Shown: positions 1 to 8,293 of the stretch, in pieces | Position numbering within the stretch: position 1 is the stretch's first letter | Layout: each line of letters starts with the position of its first letter | Source: QQUD01 sp039029915 | GTDB taxonomy: Bacteria; Chloroflexota; Anaerolineae; Promineifilales; Promineifilaceae | Direction of reading: 5' to 3' | NCBI GenBank assembly: GCA_039029915.1 | Contig: JBCCFD010000032.1 | Location: 1 to 31,030, forward strand | DNA: 31,030 bases | Position numbers and translations under genes: made by a program | The notes under the pieces: generated by a model | What the model was told of the DNA's origin: nothing | The model's database searches: none | What the model saw: only the letters and a program-made list of their open reading frames with translations

Positions 1-1227
1 ATCTGGCAACCATTGCCAGAACATCACTTGGGTGGATTCTCAGCCGCTGAACTTCTCGAAGCAGAAGAATCAAGCCGTACCCCAATTGGTGATGGTCCTT
101 ACAAGATTGACGAATGGGTTGCTGGCGATAGCATCGTACTGAGCCCGAACGAATTCTACTACGAAGGTGCTGTTCCTTTGAATAGCGTAACCTACAAATT
201 CATCCCTGATACCAACCAATTGATCGCTCAATTGCTCTCAGGTTCTTGTGACATTGGTACCCAAGATGGTATGGGCGCTGACCAATCTCCATTCTTGATT
301 GAAGCTGAATCAAGTGGATTGTTAACACCTTACTTCCAAACCGGTACAGTATTTGAACACATTGACTTTGGTATCAACAGCTACGGCGACTACGGTGATG
401 GCGTTGGCCGTCCAGACTGGTTCGAAGATGTGCGCGTACGTCAAGCAATGACCATGTGTACAGATCGTCAATCAATGGTTGACAATATCCTCTTCGGTCG
501 CTCAGAAGTTATCCACAGCTACATCCCAAGCGTTCACCCTCTCTATCCAGAAGGGTTGACCGAATGGCCATTTGATGTTGAAGCAGCTAACGCTCTCCTT
601 GACGAAGTTGGTTTCGTTGATGGTGATGGCGATGGCATCCGCGAAGATAGCGCCACTGGAACAGCATTTGCGATTACCCTTGGTACAACCACTGGTAACG
701 AAATGCGTCAACAATTGACCCAAATCTTCAAAGAAAACATGCTTGAATGTGGTATCGACGTTGAATTGTACTACCTCCCAGCTTCTGAATGGTTCGCTGA
801 CGGTCCTGATGGCCCATTGTTCGGTCGTCGCTTTGACCTTGGTGAGTTCGCTTGGTTAACAGGCGTTGAACCTAGCTGTGGTTTGTACACCTCTGACGCT
901 GTAACTGGTCCAGAAGACGAAGTTAACCCAGACCACTATACCGAAGGTACAACCTTTGGTGGTTGGGGTAACGCAAGCAACACTGGTTGGGTCAACGAAT
1001 CTTACGACCTCGCTTGTAACCGCGCCCGTGGTGCTCTACCTGGAACCGCTGACTACTCAGAAGGACACGCAGAAGCACAAGTTATCTTCAGCCAAGAAGT
1101 ACCTGTAATTCCGTTGTTCCTCCGCTTGAAAGTTGCGGCTGCTCGTACAGACGTTTTGAACTTCGGTGTTGACCCAACACAGAACTCAGAACTCTACAAC
1201 ATGTACGAAATCGATCTCGATCGATAA
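1..1227 (+). CDS. ABC transporter substrate-binding protein, family 5 (5'-truncated)
   Basis: Extracytoplasmic binding protein of the SBP_bac_5 (DppA/OppA) type, which captures peptides or similar solutes for an ABC importer. The frame is open from the first base, so the N-terminus with any lipoprotein signal lies outside the window; about 408 residues are visible. Typical features are the segment PIGDGPYKIDEWVAGDSIVL near the left edge, the later stretch VRQAMTMCTDRQSMVDNILFG and a C-terminal PVIPLFLRLKVAAAR. An acidic DGDGDGIRED stretch in the middle resembles a calcium-binding loop seen in many such proteins. The two permeases and two ATPases follow on the same strand after a terminator, so the binding protein is probably made in excess over the membrane parts. 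The substrate cannot be told from sequence. The family call is secure; peptide specificity is inference. Confidence 0.93.
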   Translation: MWQPLPEHHLGGFSAAELLEAEESSRTPIGDGPYKIDEWVAGDSIVLSPNEFYYEGAVPLNSVTYKFIPDTNQLIAQLLSGSCDIGTQDGMGADQSPFLIEAESSGLLTPYFQTGTVFEHIDFGINSYGDYGDGVGRPDWFEDVRVRQAMTMCTDRQSMVDNILFGRSEVIHSYIPSVHPLYPEGLTEWPFDVEAANALLDEVGFVDGDGDGIREDSATGTAFAITLGTTTGNEMRQQLTQIFKENMLECGIDVELYYLPASEWFADGPDGPLFGRRFDLGEFAWLTGVEPSCGLYTSDAVTGPEDEVNPDHYTEGTTFGGWGNASNTGWVNESYDLACNRARGALPGTADYSEGHAEAQVIFSQEVPVIPLFLRLKVAAARTDVLNFGVDPTQNSELYNMYEIDLDR

Positions 1228-1245
1228 GCCAATAGGCTAAAGATT

Positions 1246-1287
1246 AAAGTGGTGGCTCTGCAAGAGCAGGGTCACCACTTTTTTTTC
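1246..1287 (+). terminator. Rho-independent terminator after the binding-protein gene
   Basis: AAGTGGTG (1247-1254) pairs perfectly with CACCACTT (1273-1280), with a GCTCTGCAAGAGC inner hairpin, and is followed by an uninterrupted T run to 1286. It lies 20 bp after the stop codon. It would let the binding protein be expressed at a higher level than the transporter genes downstream. Confidence 0.93.
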
Positions 1288-1471
1288 TCCAATTATTATT
1301 ATTTTGTTACGGTTTTCGTAAAGTGAAGCGCCATTTGTTAAAATGCGGGTGGGAGCAAATAAAAAGTTAGTTTAATCGAAAGCAATTATTTAAATTTAAT
1401 TCAGTAAAATCATGTAAAAAGCGTGACATTTAGAAACTGACACGTGACACTTATTTTTCCGGAGGCGCTGC

Positions 1472-2662
1472 ATGGCAAACTATTTGATACGAAGAGCATT
1501 TCAAATGATCATTGTCGTAATTTTTGCGACAATTGCAATCAATTTACTACTACGAGCTGTTCCTGGCGGGCCACTATCTGGGCTAAATTTAGCGGCAGAT
1601 GAAAAAGATCGCTTCAGTGAGGAAGATAAAGCAAGGCTTGAAGCTACACTCGGCTTAAATCAACCTTTTATTCTTTCGTATCTAACTTGGGTGATTGGTG
1701 AAGACTGGGTTGATGAAGTTGGTAACGCCATTGGCAACCCTGATCTAAATGAGAAATTGATTTTTACTGGCACTTGGACTGATTATCAAACCCCTACCTG
1801 TCAAAATGCTGGTGGTACCAATGCTGATTTTTCCGGTGATCCGCAGCTGACCCCCTGTAAACGTGGTATTTTAAGGGGTGATTTTGGTGAATCTTGGTCA
1901 TTGGCCCAAGGTCAATCGGTTATGGGTATTATCCAAGGTAGAATCAAAAATACCGTTTACCTAATGACATCAGTGACCGTCATCTCGTTAGTAATTGCCA
2001 TTCCTATCGGTATCATTTCTGCGGTACGACAATATTCTGTGTTGGACTATGTCGTGACTACATTTAGCTTCTTCGGCCTTGCTATGCCCGTTTTCTGGTT
2101 CGCACTTCTCGTCATCATTTTGTTTGGTATCACTTTCCAACAGCAAGGATGGGTATTCTTCCCGACTGGAGATGTGTATACGACCCGGGTTCTTGATGGA
2201 AGCATTCAGGATGTCTTAAATATTGAGCCAGGTTCACTAGCAGACCGATGGATTCATTTGGTGTTGCCTGTTTCTGTATTAACTTTGCTTTATTTAGCTG
2301 GCTGGAGCCGCTTTATGCGCTCTTCGATGCTAGAGGTACTGCGCCAAGATTATGTTCGCACAGCAAGAGCAAAAGGGTTAAAAGAGCGACTAGTGATTGT
2401 GAAGCACGCCGCCCGCAATGCATTGATTCCCTTAATTACAATTGTTGTTTTCCAGATTCCTGACATTTTTAGTGGTGCAGTTGTAACTGAAACTATTTTT
2501 AACTATTCAGGTATGGGACGCCTCTATATCGACGCTCTTGGCCGCGATGATTGGCCTATTGTGACAGCGTTCCTGTTCCTCAATGCCATTCTGGTTGTAA
2601 TTGCGACTTTGGTCGGCGACATTTTGTATACCGTTGTTGATCCACGAATTCGATTTGAATAA
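1472..2662 (+). CDS. Dipeptide/oligopeptide ABC transporter permease (DppB-like)
   Basis: Inner-membrane permease of the BPD_transp_1 fold. There is one N-terminal membrane helix (about residues 10-29), then a long extracytoplasmic segment, then about five further helices. The EAA loop that contacts the ATPase is visible around residues 289-312 (VRTARAKGLKERLVIVKHAA). A GGAGG ribosome site lies 7-11 bases before the ATG. At 396 residues it is longer than the usual 310-340. The extra length lies between helix 1 and the permease core (about residues 38-145) and holds two cysteines, C110 and C129, that could form a disulfide. It is the first gene of the permease-ATPase operon. Family call secure. 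Confidence 0.94.
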   Translation: MANYLIRRAFQMIIVVIFATIAINLLLRAVPGGPLSGLNLAADEKDRFSEEDKARLEATLGLNQPFILSYLTWVIGEDWVDEVGNAIGNPDLNEKLIFTGTWTDYQTPTCQNAGGTNADFSGDPQLTPCKRGILRGDFGESWSLAQGQSVMGIIQGRIKNTVYLMTSVTVISLVIAIPIGIISAVRQYSVLDYVVTTFSFFGLAMPVFWFALLVIILFGITFQQQGWVFFPTGDVYTTRVLDGSIQDVLNIEPGSLADRWIHLVLPVSVLTLLYLAGWSRFMRSSMLEVLRQDYVRTARAKGLKERLVIVKHAARNALIPLITIVVFQIPDIFSGAVVTETIFNYSGMGRLYIDALGRDDWPIVTAFLFLNAILVVIATLVGDILYTVVDPRIRFE

Positions 2663-2675
2663 AAATGTAGCTTAT

Positions 2676-2707
2676 AGATGGGACGTAGATTACTTTACGT
2701 CCTGTCT
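2676..2707 (+). other. Intercistronic hairpin between the two permease genes
   Basis: GGACGTA (2681-2687) pairs with TACGTCC (2696-2702), and the stem extends outward by five more pairs including two G-U. It lies between the stop of the first permease (2662) and the ribosome site of the second (GGAGA, 2722-2726). There is no T tract, so it is more likely a stability or processing structure than a terminator. Confidence 0.6.
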
Positions 2708-2731
2708 TTCTCACATAAACCGGAGAACGAA

Positions 2732-3709
2732 ATGACTGTTGCTAAAATTGATGTTGATTCATTACAAGCTGACGCTTTATTAACAGAAAAACCCGAGGCC
2801 TTAATTGTTACTTATTGGAAGCGTCTGCTGCGTCACCGCTTAGCTACAATTAGTCTGTTTGGATTACTGTTTCTTATTACATTGGTCGTTGTTGGACCAG
2901 AAATTTTACGTCGCCAAACCTATTTTAACGTATCCAAAGGTGAAGAGGTTTTTTACAGCCGTGATGGACAAGACCTTGTTTCAAGAAATGCTGCACCATC
3001 AGCTGAGCATTGGTTAGGTACAGACGAGCTTGGGAGAGATGTTTTATTCCGCTTGCTTGTGGCTGGACGTTTATCATTGGTTATTGCCTTTACTGTGACA
3101 TTAACTGCCCAATCGTTTGGCACTTTTATTGGAGCAGTTTCGGGTTATTTTGGAGGGTGGGTTGATAGCCTGATTCAGCGAATTGTTGAATTTATTATCA
3201 TCTTACCGAGCTTGCCAATTCTTCTCGTTCTTTCTTCGATCTTACGTGACTTCCAAATTCCATTTTTACCTATTGAATGGAGTCAGGCTTTTGTCATTAT
3301 CATGATTCTTGCCATCTTAGGTTGGACTGGCGCCTGTCGTTTGTCTCGCGGGATGGTTCTAAGTTTGCGTAATCAAGAGTTTACTGAAGCCTCAAAAGCA
3401 TTGGGCATGTCTGATCTGAAAATTATTATTCGTCACATGATGCCAAATGCACTACCACCAATCATTGTTAGTGCGACCTTAGGCCTGGGTGGCGTTATTT
3501 TGGTTGAATCCGCTTTGAGCTTTTTAGGTTTTGGCATTCAACAGCCAGTTGCCACATGGGGCAATATGCTTCAAGATGTTCAGAAAGATATGTTTACTGC
3601 TCCTTGGAAAGCATTGATTCCAGGATTTTTTATCTTCTTTACGGTGCTTGCTTTTAATTATTTAGGTGATGGTTTACGAGATGCATTAGATCCTCGCCTC
3701 AAGTTATAA
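2732..3709 (+). CDS. Dipeptide/oligopeptide ABC transporter permease (DppC-like)
   Basis: Second permease of the importer, pairing with the DppB-like subunit. An N-terminal helix (about residues 38-57) is followed by a short periplasmic part with HWLGTDELGRDVLFRLLVAG, the family hallmark, then five helices. The EAA loop is around residues 215-240 (FTEASKALGMSDLKIIIRHM). The open frame extends upstream to an ATG at 2678, but that start would fall inside the 2676-2707 hairpin and has no ribosome site. The ATG at 2732 has GGAGA five bases upstream and is preferred, giving 325 residues. Confidence 0.94.
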   Translation: MTVAKIDVDSLQADALLTEKPEALIVTYWKRLLRHRLATISLFGLLFLITLVVVGPEILRRQTYFNVSKGEEVFYSRDGQDLVSRNAAPSAEHWLGTDELGRDVLFRLLVAGRLSLVIAFTVTLTAQSFGTFIGAVSGYFGGWVDSLIQRIVEFIIILPSLPILLVLSSILRDFQIPFLPIEWSQAFVIIMILAILGWTGACRLSRGMVLSLRNQEFTEASKALGMSDLKIIIRHMMPNALPPIIVSATLGLGGVILVESALSFLGFGIQQPVATWGNMLQDVQKDMFTAPWKALIPGFFIFFTVLAFNYLGDGLRDALDPRLKL

Positions 3710-3723
3710 GCCACAATTACAAT

Positions 3724-3786
3724 GCCCTAAGCGTTCTTTTTAATAAAAAACACTACTCTGTTATCAGAGAGAGGATCGCTTAGGGC
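3724..3786 (+). other. Structured intercistronic element (three-way-junction-like)
   Basis: GCCCTAAGCG (3724-3733) pairs perfectly with CGCTTAGGGC (3777-3786). Inside lie a second hairpin CTCTG-TTAT-CAGAG (3756-3769) and an AT-rich helix TTTTT/AAAAA (about 3735-3750). It separates the permease pair from the ATPase pair. No T run follows the outer stem, so partial readthrough or RNA processing is more likely than full termination. Confidence 0.65.
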
Positions 3787-3813
3787 TGAGGATGTCTGCA
3801 AGAGGCGACAATC

Positions 3814-4812
3814 GTGGAGAATGATGTCAATGATGACTTGATTTTAGAAGTCAAGGGTTTAAAGACTCAGTTTTTTACTGAGTCAGGGGTTGTAAAGGCA
3901 GTTGATGGTGTAGATTTAAAAGTAAGACGAGGGGAAGTCATGGGGATTGTGGGTGAGTCCGGCTGTGGCAAAAGCGTTACATCCCTCTCAATTATGCGTT
4001 TGGTGGGGCAGCCAGGTAAAATTGTTGAAGGCCAGATCATCTTTGATAACCAGAATCTACTAGATTTATCTGAAAATGAAATGATAAACATTCGTGGGAA
4101 TCGTATTTCCATGATTTTTCAACAACCTCAAAGTAGTCTGAATCCCGTTTTTAGGGTGGGTGAACAACTATCCGAAGTATTATTTATTCATCAAGATCTA
4201 GGTAAAGAAGCCGGTGCTAAGCGAGCCGTGGAATTACTTAGCATGGTGGGAATTCCAGAACCAAATTCACGCGTTAAGGCGTTTCCTCATGAAATGTCAG
4301 GGGGCATGGCTCAACGGGTGATGATAGCTATGGCTTTGGCCTGTGTGCCGGAATTGCTGATTGCGGATGAGCCAACAACGGCTTTAGACGTGACTATTCA
4401 AGCTCAAATTTTGGATTTGATGCGTAATTTGAAATCCAAAATGGACACTTCAATTATTTTAATCACACATGATCTCGGGGTTGTCGCTGAAATGTGCGAT
4501 AGGGTGATGGTTATGTATGCTGGACGAGTGGTTGAAGAAGCGCCAGTTAAATCGCTTTTTGCTAACCCATATCATCCTTATACGGAGTCTTTAATTGGGT
4601 CGACCCCCGTGCTAGGACAAGCAGAAAAAGAATTGACGTCGATCCCTGGATCTGTGCCTAATTTAATCAGCCTGCCGCAAGGCTGTAAGTTTGCCTCTCG
4701 ATGCTTAGCTCGAATTGAGAATCATCTGGAGATTTGTACTCAAGAGGAGCCGCTTTTAAAGCAGATGGGGCCAGAACATTGGGTTCGTTGTTGGCTATAT
4801 GAGGACGAATAA
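3814..4812 (+). CDS. Oligopeptide/dipeptide ABC transporter ATP-binding protein (DppD/OppD-like)
   Basis: Cytoplasmic ATPase powering the importer. Walker A GESGCGKS is at about residues 47-54, the ABC signature MSGGMAQR at about 161-168, Walker B LLIADEP with D-loop ALD at about 181-191, and the switch histidine in LITHDLGVV. The C-terminal oligopeptide-type extension carries four spaced cysteines (GCKFASRC, then IC and RCW), as usual for OppD/OppF. The start is GTG at 3814 with a weak AGAGG upstream; no in-frame ATG precedes the conserved part. Length 332 fits the family. The next ATPase gene follows immediately. Confidence 0.95.
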   Translation: MENDVNDDLILEVKGLKTQFFTESGVVKAVDGVDLKVRRGEVMGIVGESGCGKSVTSLSIMRLVGQPGKIVEGQIIFDNQNLLDLSENEMINIRGNRISMIFQQPQSSLNPVFRVGEQLSEVLFIHQDLGKEAGAKRAVELLSMVGIPEPNSRVKAFPHEMSGGMAQRVMIAMALACVPELLIADEPTTALDVTIQAQILDLMRNLKSKMDTSIILITHDLGVVAEMCDRVMVMYAGRVVEEAPVKSLFANPYHPYTESLIGSTPVLGQAEKELTSIPGSVPNLISLPQGCKFASRCLARIENHLEICTQEEPLLKQMGPEHWVRCWLYEDE

Positions 4813-4828
4813 ACGAAGGACATTTGTT

Positions 4829-5881
4829 GTGGCTGAAAAGTTAGAAACAGGCAAAAGAAAAGTTCTCGTTGAAGTCAATAATTTAGTTAAATATTTTCCC
4901 ATACGTTCGGGGCTGCTACAGCGGGTTAGTGCTTGGGTCAAGGCTGTTGATGATGTTTCTTTCTTTATCTACGAAGGTGAGACTTTTGGACTCGTTGGTG
5001 AATCTGGCTGTGGAAAAACTACAATTGGTCGCACCATATTACGTTTATTACCGGCTACATCTGGGTCTGTCGTTTTTGATGGAGCAAATCTTTTCAATTT
5101 GAATGCATCCGAGCTTAAAAAGATCCGCAGCAGCATTCAAATTATTTTTCAAGATCCATACTCTTCGCTTGATCCAAGAATGCCAATTGGTGAAAGCATT
5201 GCTGAAGGGCTTCGTGTTCATACAAATAAGGATAGTCAGGAGCGGTACGATATCGTTGTTGAGATGTTGATCCGTGTAGGACTGCGTGCCGATCATGCTC
5301 GACGCTATCCGCATGAATTCTCTGGTGGCCAGCGGCAGCGTATTGGAATTGCTCGGGCGCTGGCGTTACGGCCGAAATTTATTGTCTGTGATGAACCTGT
5401 TTCAGCGCTAGATGTGTCGATCCAAGCTCAAGTTTTAAACATTTTACGAGAGCTGCAAAAGGATTTTGGGCTTACATACCTTTTTATTGCGCATAATTTA
5501 AGCGTTGTTGAGCATTTCTCAGATCGCGTTGGCGTGATGTATTTAGGTAAGATGATGGAGATGGCTGAGCGTGCTGAACTTTATAACAATCCACTTCATC
5601 CCTATACACAGGCGCTGATGTCGGCGATCCCTATTCCTGACCCAACGTTGGTACGACAGCGGATTATTTTGGAAGGGGATGTACCTAGCCCATTGAACCC
5701 CCCAACGGGGTGCCGGTTTCATACACGATGCCCCTTAGCGTTTGACAAGTGCTCACGAGATGAGCCACCATTTAAGGATTATGGAGGCGAGCATTATGCG
5801 GCCTGCTGGCTTCTTGAAACAGGTGAGGAAGGGGCCAGCAAATTAACTGCTGATAAGATGATGCGTGCGGAAAATGATTAA
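4829..5881 (+). CDS. Oligopeptide/dipeptide ABC transporter ATP-binding protein (DppF/OppF-like)
   Basis: Partner ATPase forming a heterodimer with the preceding protein. Walker A GESGCGKTT, signature FSGGQRQRIGIARAL, Walker B FIVCDEPVSALDVS and the oligopeptide C-terminal cysteine segment (GCRFHTRCP...C...ACW) are all present. Two starts are possible. An ATG at 4799 overlaps the previous gene by 14 bp and has no ribosome site. A GTG at 4829 has GAAGGA eight bases upstream, lies 16 bp after the previous stop and gives 350 residues; it is preferred. This is the last gene of the operon; a terminator follows. Confidence 0.94.
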   Translation: MAEKLETGKRKVLVEVNNLVKYFPIRSGLLQRVSAWVKAVDDVSFFIYEGETFGLVGESGCGKTTIGRTILRLLPATSGSVVFDGANLFNLNASELKKIRSSIQIIFQDPYSSLDPRMPIGESIAEGLRVHTNKDSQERYDIVVEMLIRVGLRADHARRYPHEFSGGQRQRIGIARALALRPKFIVCDEPVSALDVSIQAQVLNILRELQKDFGLTYLFIAHNLSVVEHFSDRVGVMYLGKMMEMAERAELYNNPLHPYTQALMSAIPIPDPTLVRQRIILEGDVPSPLNPPTGCRFHTRCPLAFDKCSRDEPPFKDYGGEHYAACWLLETGEEGASKLTADKMMRAEND

Positions 5882-5911
5882 CATATGCACAATCTTGAAC
5901 ACAGGAGATTT

Positions 5912-5934
5912 GGCCCGCGAAAGTGGGCTTTTTT
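5912..5934 (+). terminator. Rho-independent terminator of the ABC operon
   Basis: GCCCGC-GAAA-GTGGGC (5913-5928), a stem closed by a GNRA tetraloop, followed by a run of six T. It lies about 30 bp after the last ATPase stop codon. Confidence 0.92.
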
Positions 5935-5979
5935 GTTGCTCTTCTTTATTGAGTATAATATTTGAGCGCACACGACGAA

Positions 5980-6008
5980 TTGGTTTAGAGTATCAATTTG
6001 TTTATAAG
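5980..6008 (+). promoter_or_regulatory. Possible sigma-70-type promoter for the receiver-Roadblock gene
   Basis: TTGGTT (5980-5985), 17 bp, TATAAG (6003-6008), about 90 bp before the start codon and after the upstream terminator. Another TATAAT box (5954-5959) and a TATGAT (6010-6015) lie nearby without good -35 partners, so the exact promoter is uncertain. Confidence 0.35.
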
Positions 6009-6096
6009 ATATGATGCTAGCAAAAATGCTTCGGGTTTTATTTTATAGACCTTCTTTTTCTACCTATATGGCTGAATAAATATTGAGAGTTCCGTA

Positions 6097-7236
6097 ATGG
6101 CTGATGCAAAACAGATTTTAGTTGTCGATGATCATTTTGAAATGCTAGAGTTTTTGCGCTCTATGCTGGAGTTATCAAATCAGGATTGTGAGGTGCGAGC
6201 CGTCCCCTCTGCTGAGGAAGGCATGCTTGAGATTATGCGCACGAAGTTTGATTTGGTGATTAGTGATGTACGCTTGCCTGGCATGAGCGGTTTTGATTTT
6301 ATTCGTCGACTGCGCCGAACTCAGCAAGACACGCCGGTTATTATGATTACGGCTTACAGTTCTGATCAAGGTCGAAAGGAAGCATCAGAACTTAATGTTT
6401 TGAAATATTTTGAGAAACCTTTGGACACAGATGATGTATTAACGGCCGTTCATATGGCTCTCCACGGAGAAGCACCCCAACAGGCTGCTGTTTCTGATAG
6501 TCCGACAACCCAGGGTATTTCCAAAAACGTGATCAAGCGCTTAGATACATTGAAGACTGATACTGGGTCCATTCAGTTAATGCTTGCCACAAACGAAGGG
6601 GATTTGCTCTATTCAACAGGCTCTCATAGATTGGACCTACCTCCTCTTGCCAAAATCATTGCCCGAAATATCAATGATAGCTATGCCTTAGCTGAACGTC
6701 TTGGTACAAAGGAGCCGTTCACGCTGCAATATCATGCCGGTGAGCAGATCGAACTATATTGTGCGAATATTGGTGAAACGCACTTTTTGACCCTCTTCTT
6801 TGACGCCACAGCCCGTCGTGGCCGAATTGGGACGATTTGGGTGTTTACGCAAAGAGCGATTAGTGACTTGCAAGTGATGTTGACTATCGAAACACCGGTT
6901 GAAGCTCCAATCGATGATGATTTGTTGACGATGCTTGAACCGGAACTACCCACGATTGCTGAAAAAACACCTGAGCCGGTTCAAGCCCCTCCGATTTTCC
7001 CGCCTAGTGAACCTGAGCCGCTACCGACGCTACAATTGGATCAAATTGTAGCCAGTGAAAGTGAATTGGCTGCTTTATTTGCGTCAGACAGTAAGGAAGT
7101 TGACTTAGATTCTTTTTGGGATGATGCATCGCTTGATGAGACACCGGCGCCTACTACAATGACCGGCATGTCGATCGAAGAAGCCCGTGAAAAAGGGTTG
7201 CTTAATCTTGACTTTGATGAAGAGGATGGCGCTTAA
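6097..7236 (+). CDS. Response regulator receiver protein with Roadblock/LC7-like domain
   Basis: Residues 1-120 form a complete receiver domain: acidic pair D11-D12, phospho-acceptor D57 (VISDVRLPG), T85 and K107 (EKP). Residues about 145-270 match the pattern of a Roadblock/LC7 (MglB-like) domain: an LDTLKTDTGSIQLMLATNEG start, a two-helix middle and a closing GTIWVFTQRAISDLQVML. The remaining 110 residues are acidic and proline-rich, probably disordered, ending in the conserved-looking LLNLDFDEEDGA. No DNA-binding domain is present, so the output is probably protein-protein contact, perhaps with a small GTPase as in MglA/MglB systems (inference). The domain call for the middle part rests on pattern only. 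The stop codon lies inside the first copy of the dispersed double-hairpin repeat. Confidence 0.85.
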   Translation: MADAKQILVVDDHFEMLEFLRSMLELSNQDCEVRAVPSAEEGMLEIMRTKFDLVISDVRLPGMSGFDFIRRLRRTQQDTPVIMITAYSSDQGRKEASELNVLKYFEKPLDTDDVLTAVHMALHGEAPQQAAVSDSPTTQGISKNVIKRLDTLKTDTGSIQLMLATNEGDLLYSTGSHRLDLPPLAKIIARNINDSYALAERLGTKEPFTLQYHAGEQIELYCANIGETHFLTLFFDATARRGRIGTIWVFTQRAISDLQVMLTIETPVEAPIDDDLLTMLEPELPTIAEKTPEPVQAPPIFPPSEPEPLPTLQLDQIVASESELAALFASDSKEVDLDSFWDDASLDETPAPTTMTGMSIEEAREKGLLNLDFDEEDGA

Positions 7237-7343
7237 GTGTTCCGAAGTTTCTAAATTGAAAAACAAGTTAGATAAACGCTTCGGAACCTCGAGGAAAGAA
7301 GTTTATAGCCGTCGATTTATTCAAAGCAGGAACTTCGTTTCAC
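7232..7343. repeat. Dispersed double-hairpin element, copy 1
   Basis: About 112 bp, about 92% identical to 25758-25870 (eight mismatches and one indel by hand alignment). It begins CTTAAG and contains two consecutive inverted repeats. Hairpin 1 is GTTCCGAAG pairing perfectly with CTTCGGAAC across about 30 nt. Hairpin 2 is GAAAGAAGTT with AACTTCGTTTC; this copy lacks one base of the arm. The palindrome CCTCGAGG joins them. It fills the gap between two convergent genes almost exactly, its first bases overlapping the stop codon at 7234-7236. No protein is encoded; a REP- or MITE-like non-autonomous element is the likely class. Confidence 0.8.
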
Positions 7344-7351
7344 ATAACTTC

Positions 7352-8284
7352 TTAGATTGATTGTTCGATATACTGAATGATTGATTTAGCGACGTTTTGC
7401 CCAGAAGTTTTTTCAATGCCCTCTAAGCCAGGAGAGGAGTTGACTTCAAGGATTAGACTGCCCCGATTGGAATGAATGATATCAACCCCAGCGACTTGAA
7501 GGCCGTGAGCATTTGTGGCCGCAAGGGCGATGTCTTTTGCCTCTTGAGTTAGCTTTATCTTTACGGCCGTTCCTCCCAGATGTAAATTTGAACGAAAATC
7601 ACCCTGCGGTGCTTCGCGCTGCATGGCGGCGACACATTGATCCCCTACAACGATCACACGGGTGTCTTTGCCTTCTGCCTCGGGCAAAAATTCCTGCAGC
7701 AAGATTTGATTATTTGTGTTGCGTAGCTTTTGGTAAACAGCAACGGCCGTTGCCATATTTTTCACTAAAATAACGCCACGTCCCTGCGTGCCGTGGCTTA
7801 GTTTCATGATAGCTGGGGGACCGCCCACAATTTGCATGGCTACCCCCAATGATTCCTCTCGCTCAATAACGGCCGTTTTGGGGACAGGTAAACCTTTATG
7901 ACTCATCAATTGTAAGCTCGCTAATTTATCTCGAGATTGTGAAATCCCCAGCGACGAAGCTGTGACAAAGACCCCCCGATATTCAAACTGCCGCACAACT
8001 GCCAAACCATAATCTGTGATCGTCGTGCCAATACGAGGAATAACCACGTCAAAAGGGGGAAGATATCGGACTGCCTGCGAAGACATACCCCAAGCTGATG
8101 CCCCAAAAACGGGTGGACGTCTGTTTAAAACCTTGATGAGATTGTCTGGACTGTGGGAAGTAAGGTCAACAATAATCGAGAGTGTATCAACGACTTGAAC
8201 GCGATGCCCATGTTTGACACCCATTTCGACAAGCCTTTTGGTGCTGTACAAGTGAGGATTTCGAGAGAGAATGCCAATTTTCAA
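7352..8284 (-). CDS. rimK: RimK-family ATP-grasp ligase (alpha-L-glutamate ligase type)
   Basis: ATP-grasp enzyme joining an amino acid, typically glutamate, to an acceptor through an acyl-phosphate. RimK adds glutamates to ribosomal protein S6. The N-terminal pre-grasp part starts MKIGILSRNPHLYSTKRL. The ATP-grasp core has the glycine loop KLSHGTQGRGVILV (about residues 163-176), LLQEFLPEAEGKDTRVIVVG, an RSNLHLGG stretch and the metal-binding end LEVNSSPGLEGIE. Length 310 is close to RimK (about 300). Related ligases (LysX, CofE-like) share these motifs, so the acceptor is not certain. The start appears to be TTG at 8284, nine bases after the stop of the HAD gene, suggesting coupled translation. 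Confidence 0.85.
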   Translation of the reverse strand: MKIGILSRNPHLYSTKRLVEMGVKHGHRVQVVDTLSIIVDLTSHSPDNLIKVLNRRPPVFGASAWGMSSQAVRYLPPFDVVIPRIGTTITDYGLAVVRQFEYRGVFVTASSLGISQSRDKLASLQLMSHKGLPVPKTAVIEREESLGVAMQIVGGPPAIMKLSHGTQGRGVILVKNMATAVAVYQKLRNTNNQILLQEFLPEAEGKDTRVIVVGDQCVAAMQREAPQGDFRSNLHLGGTAVKIKLTQEAKDIALAATNAHGLQVAGVDIIHSNRGSLILEVNSSPGLEGIEKTSGQNVAKSIIQYIEQSI

Positions 8285-8293
8285 TGAGAGTAA

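Noticed and set aside
2678..2731. Upstream ATG for the second permease
   Set aside because: It lies in a stable hairpin and has no ribosome site; the ATG at 2732 has GGAGA at proper distance and the protein then aligns in length with its family.
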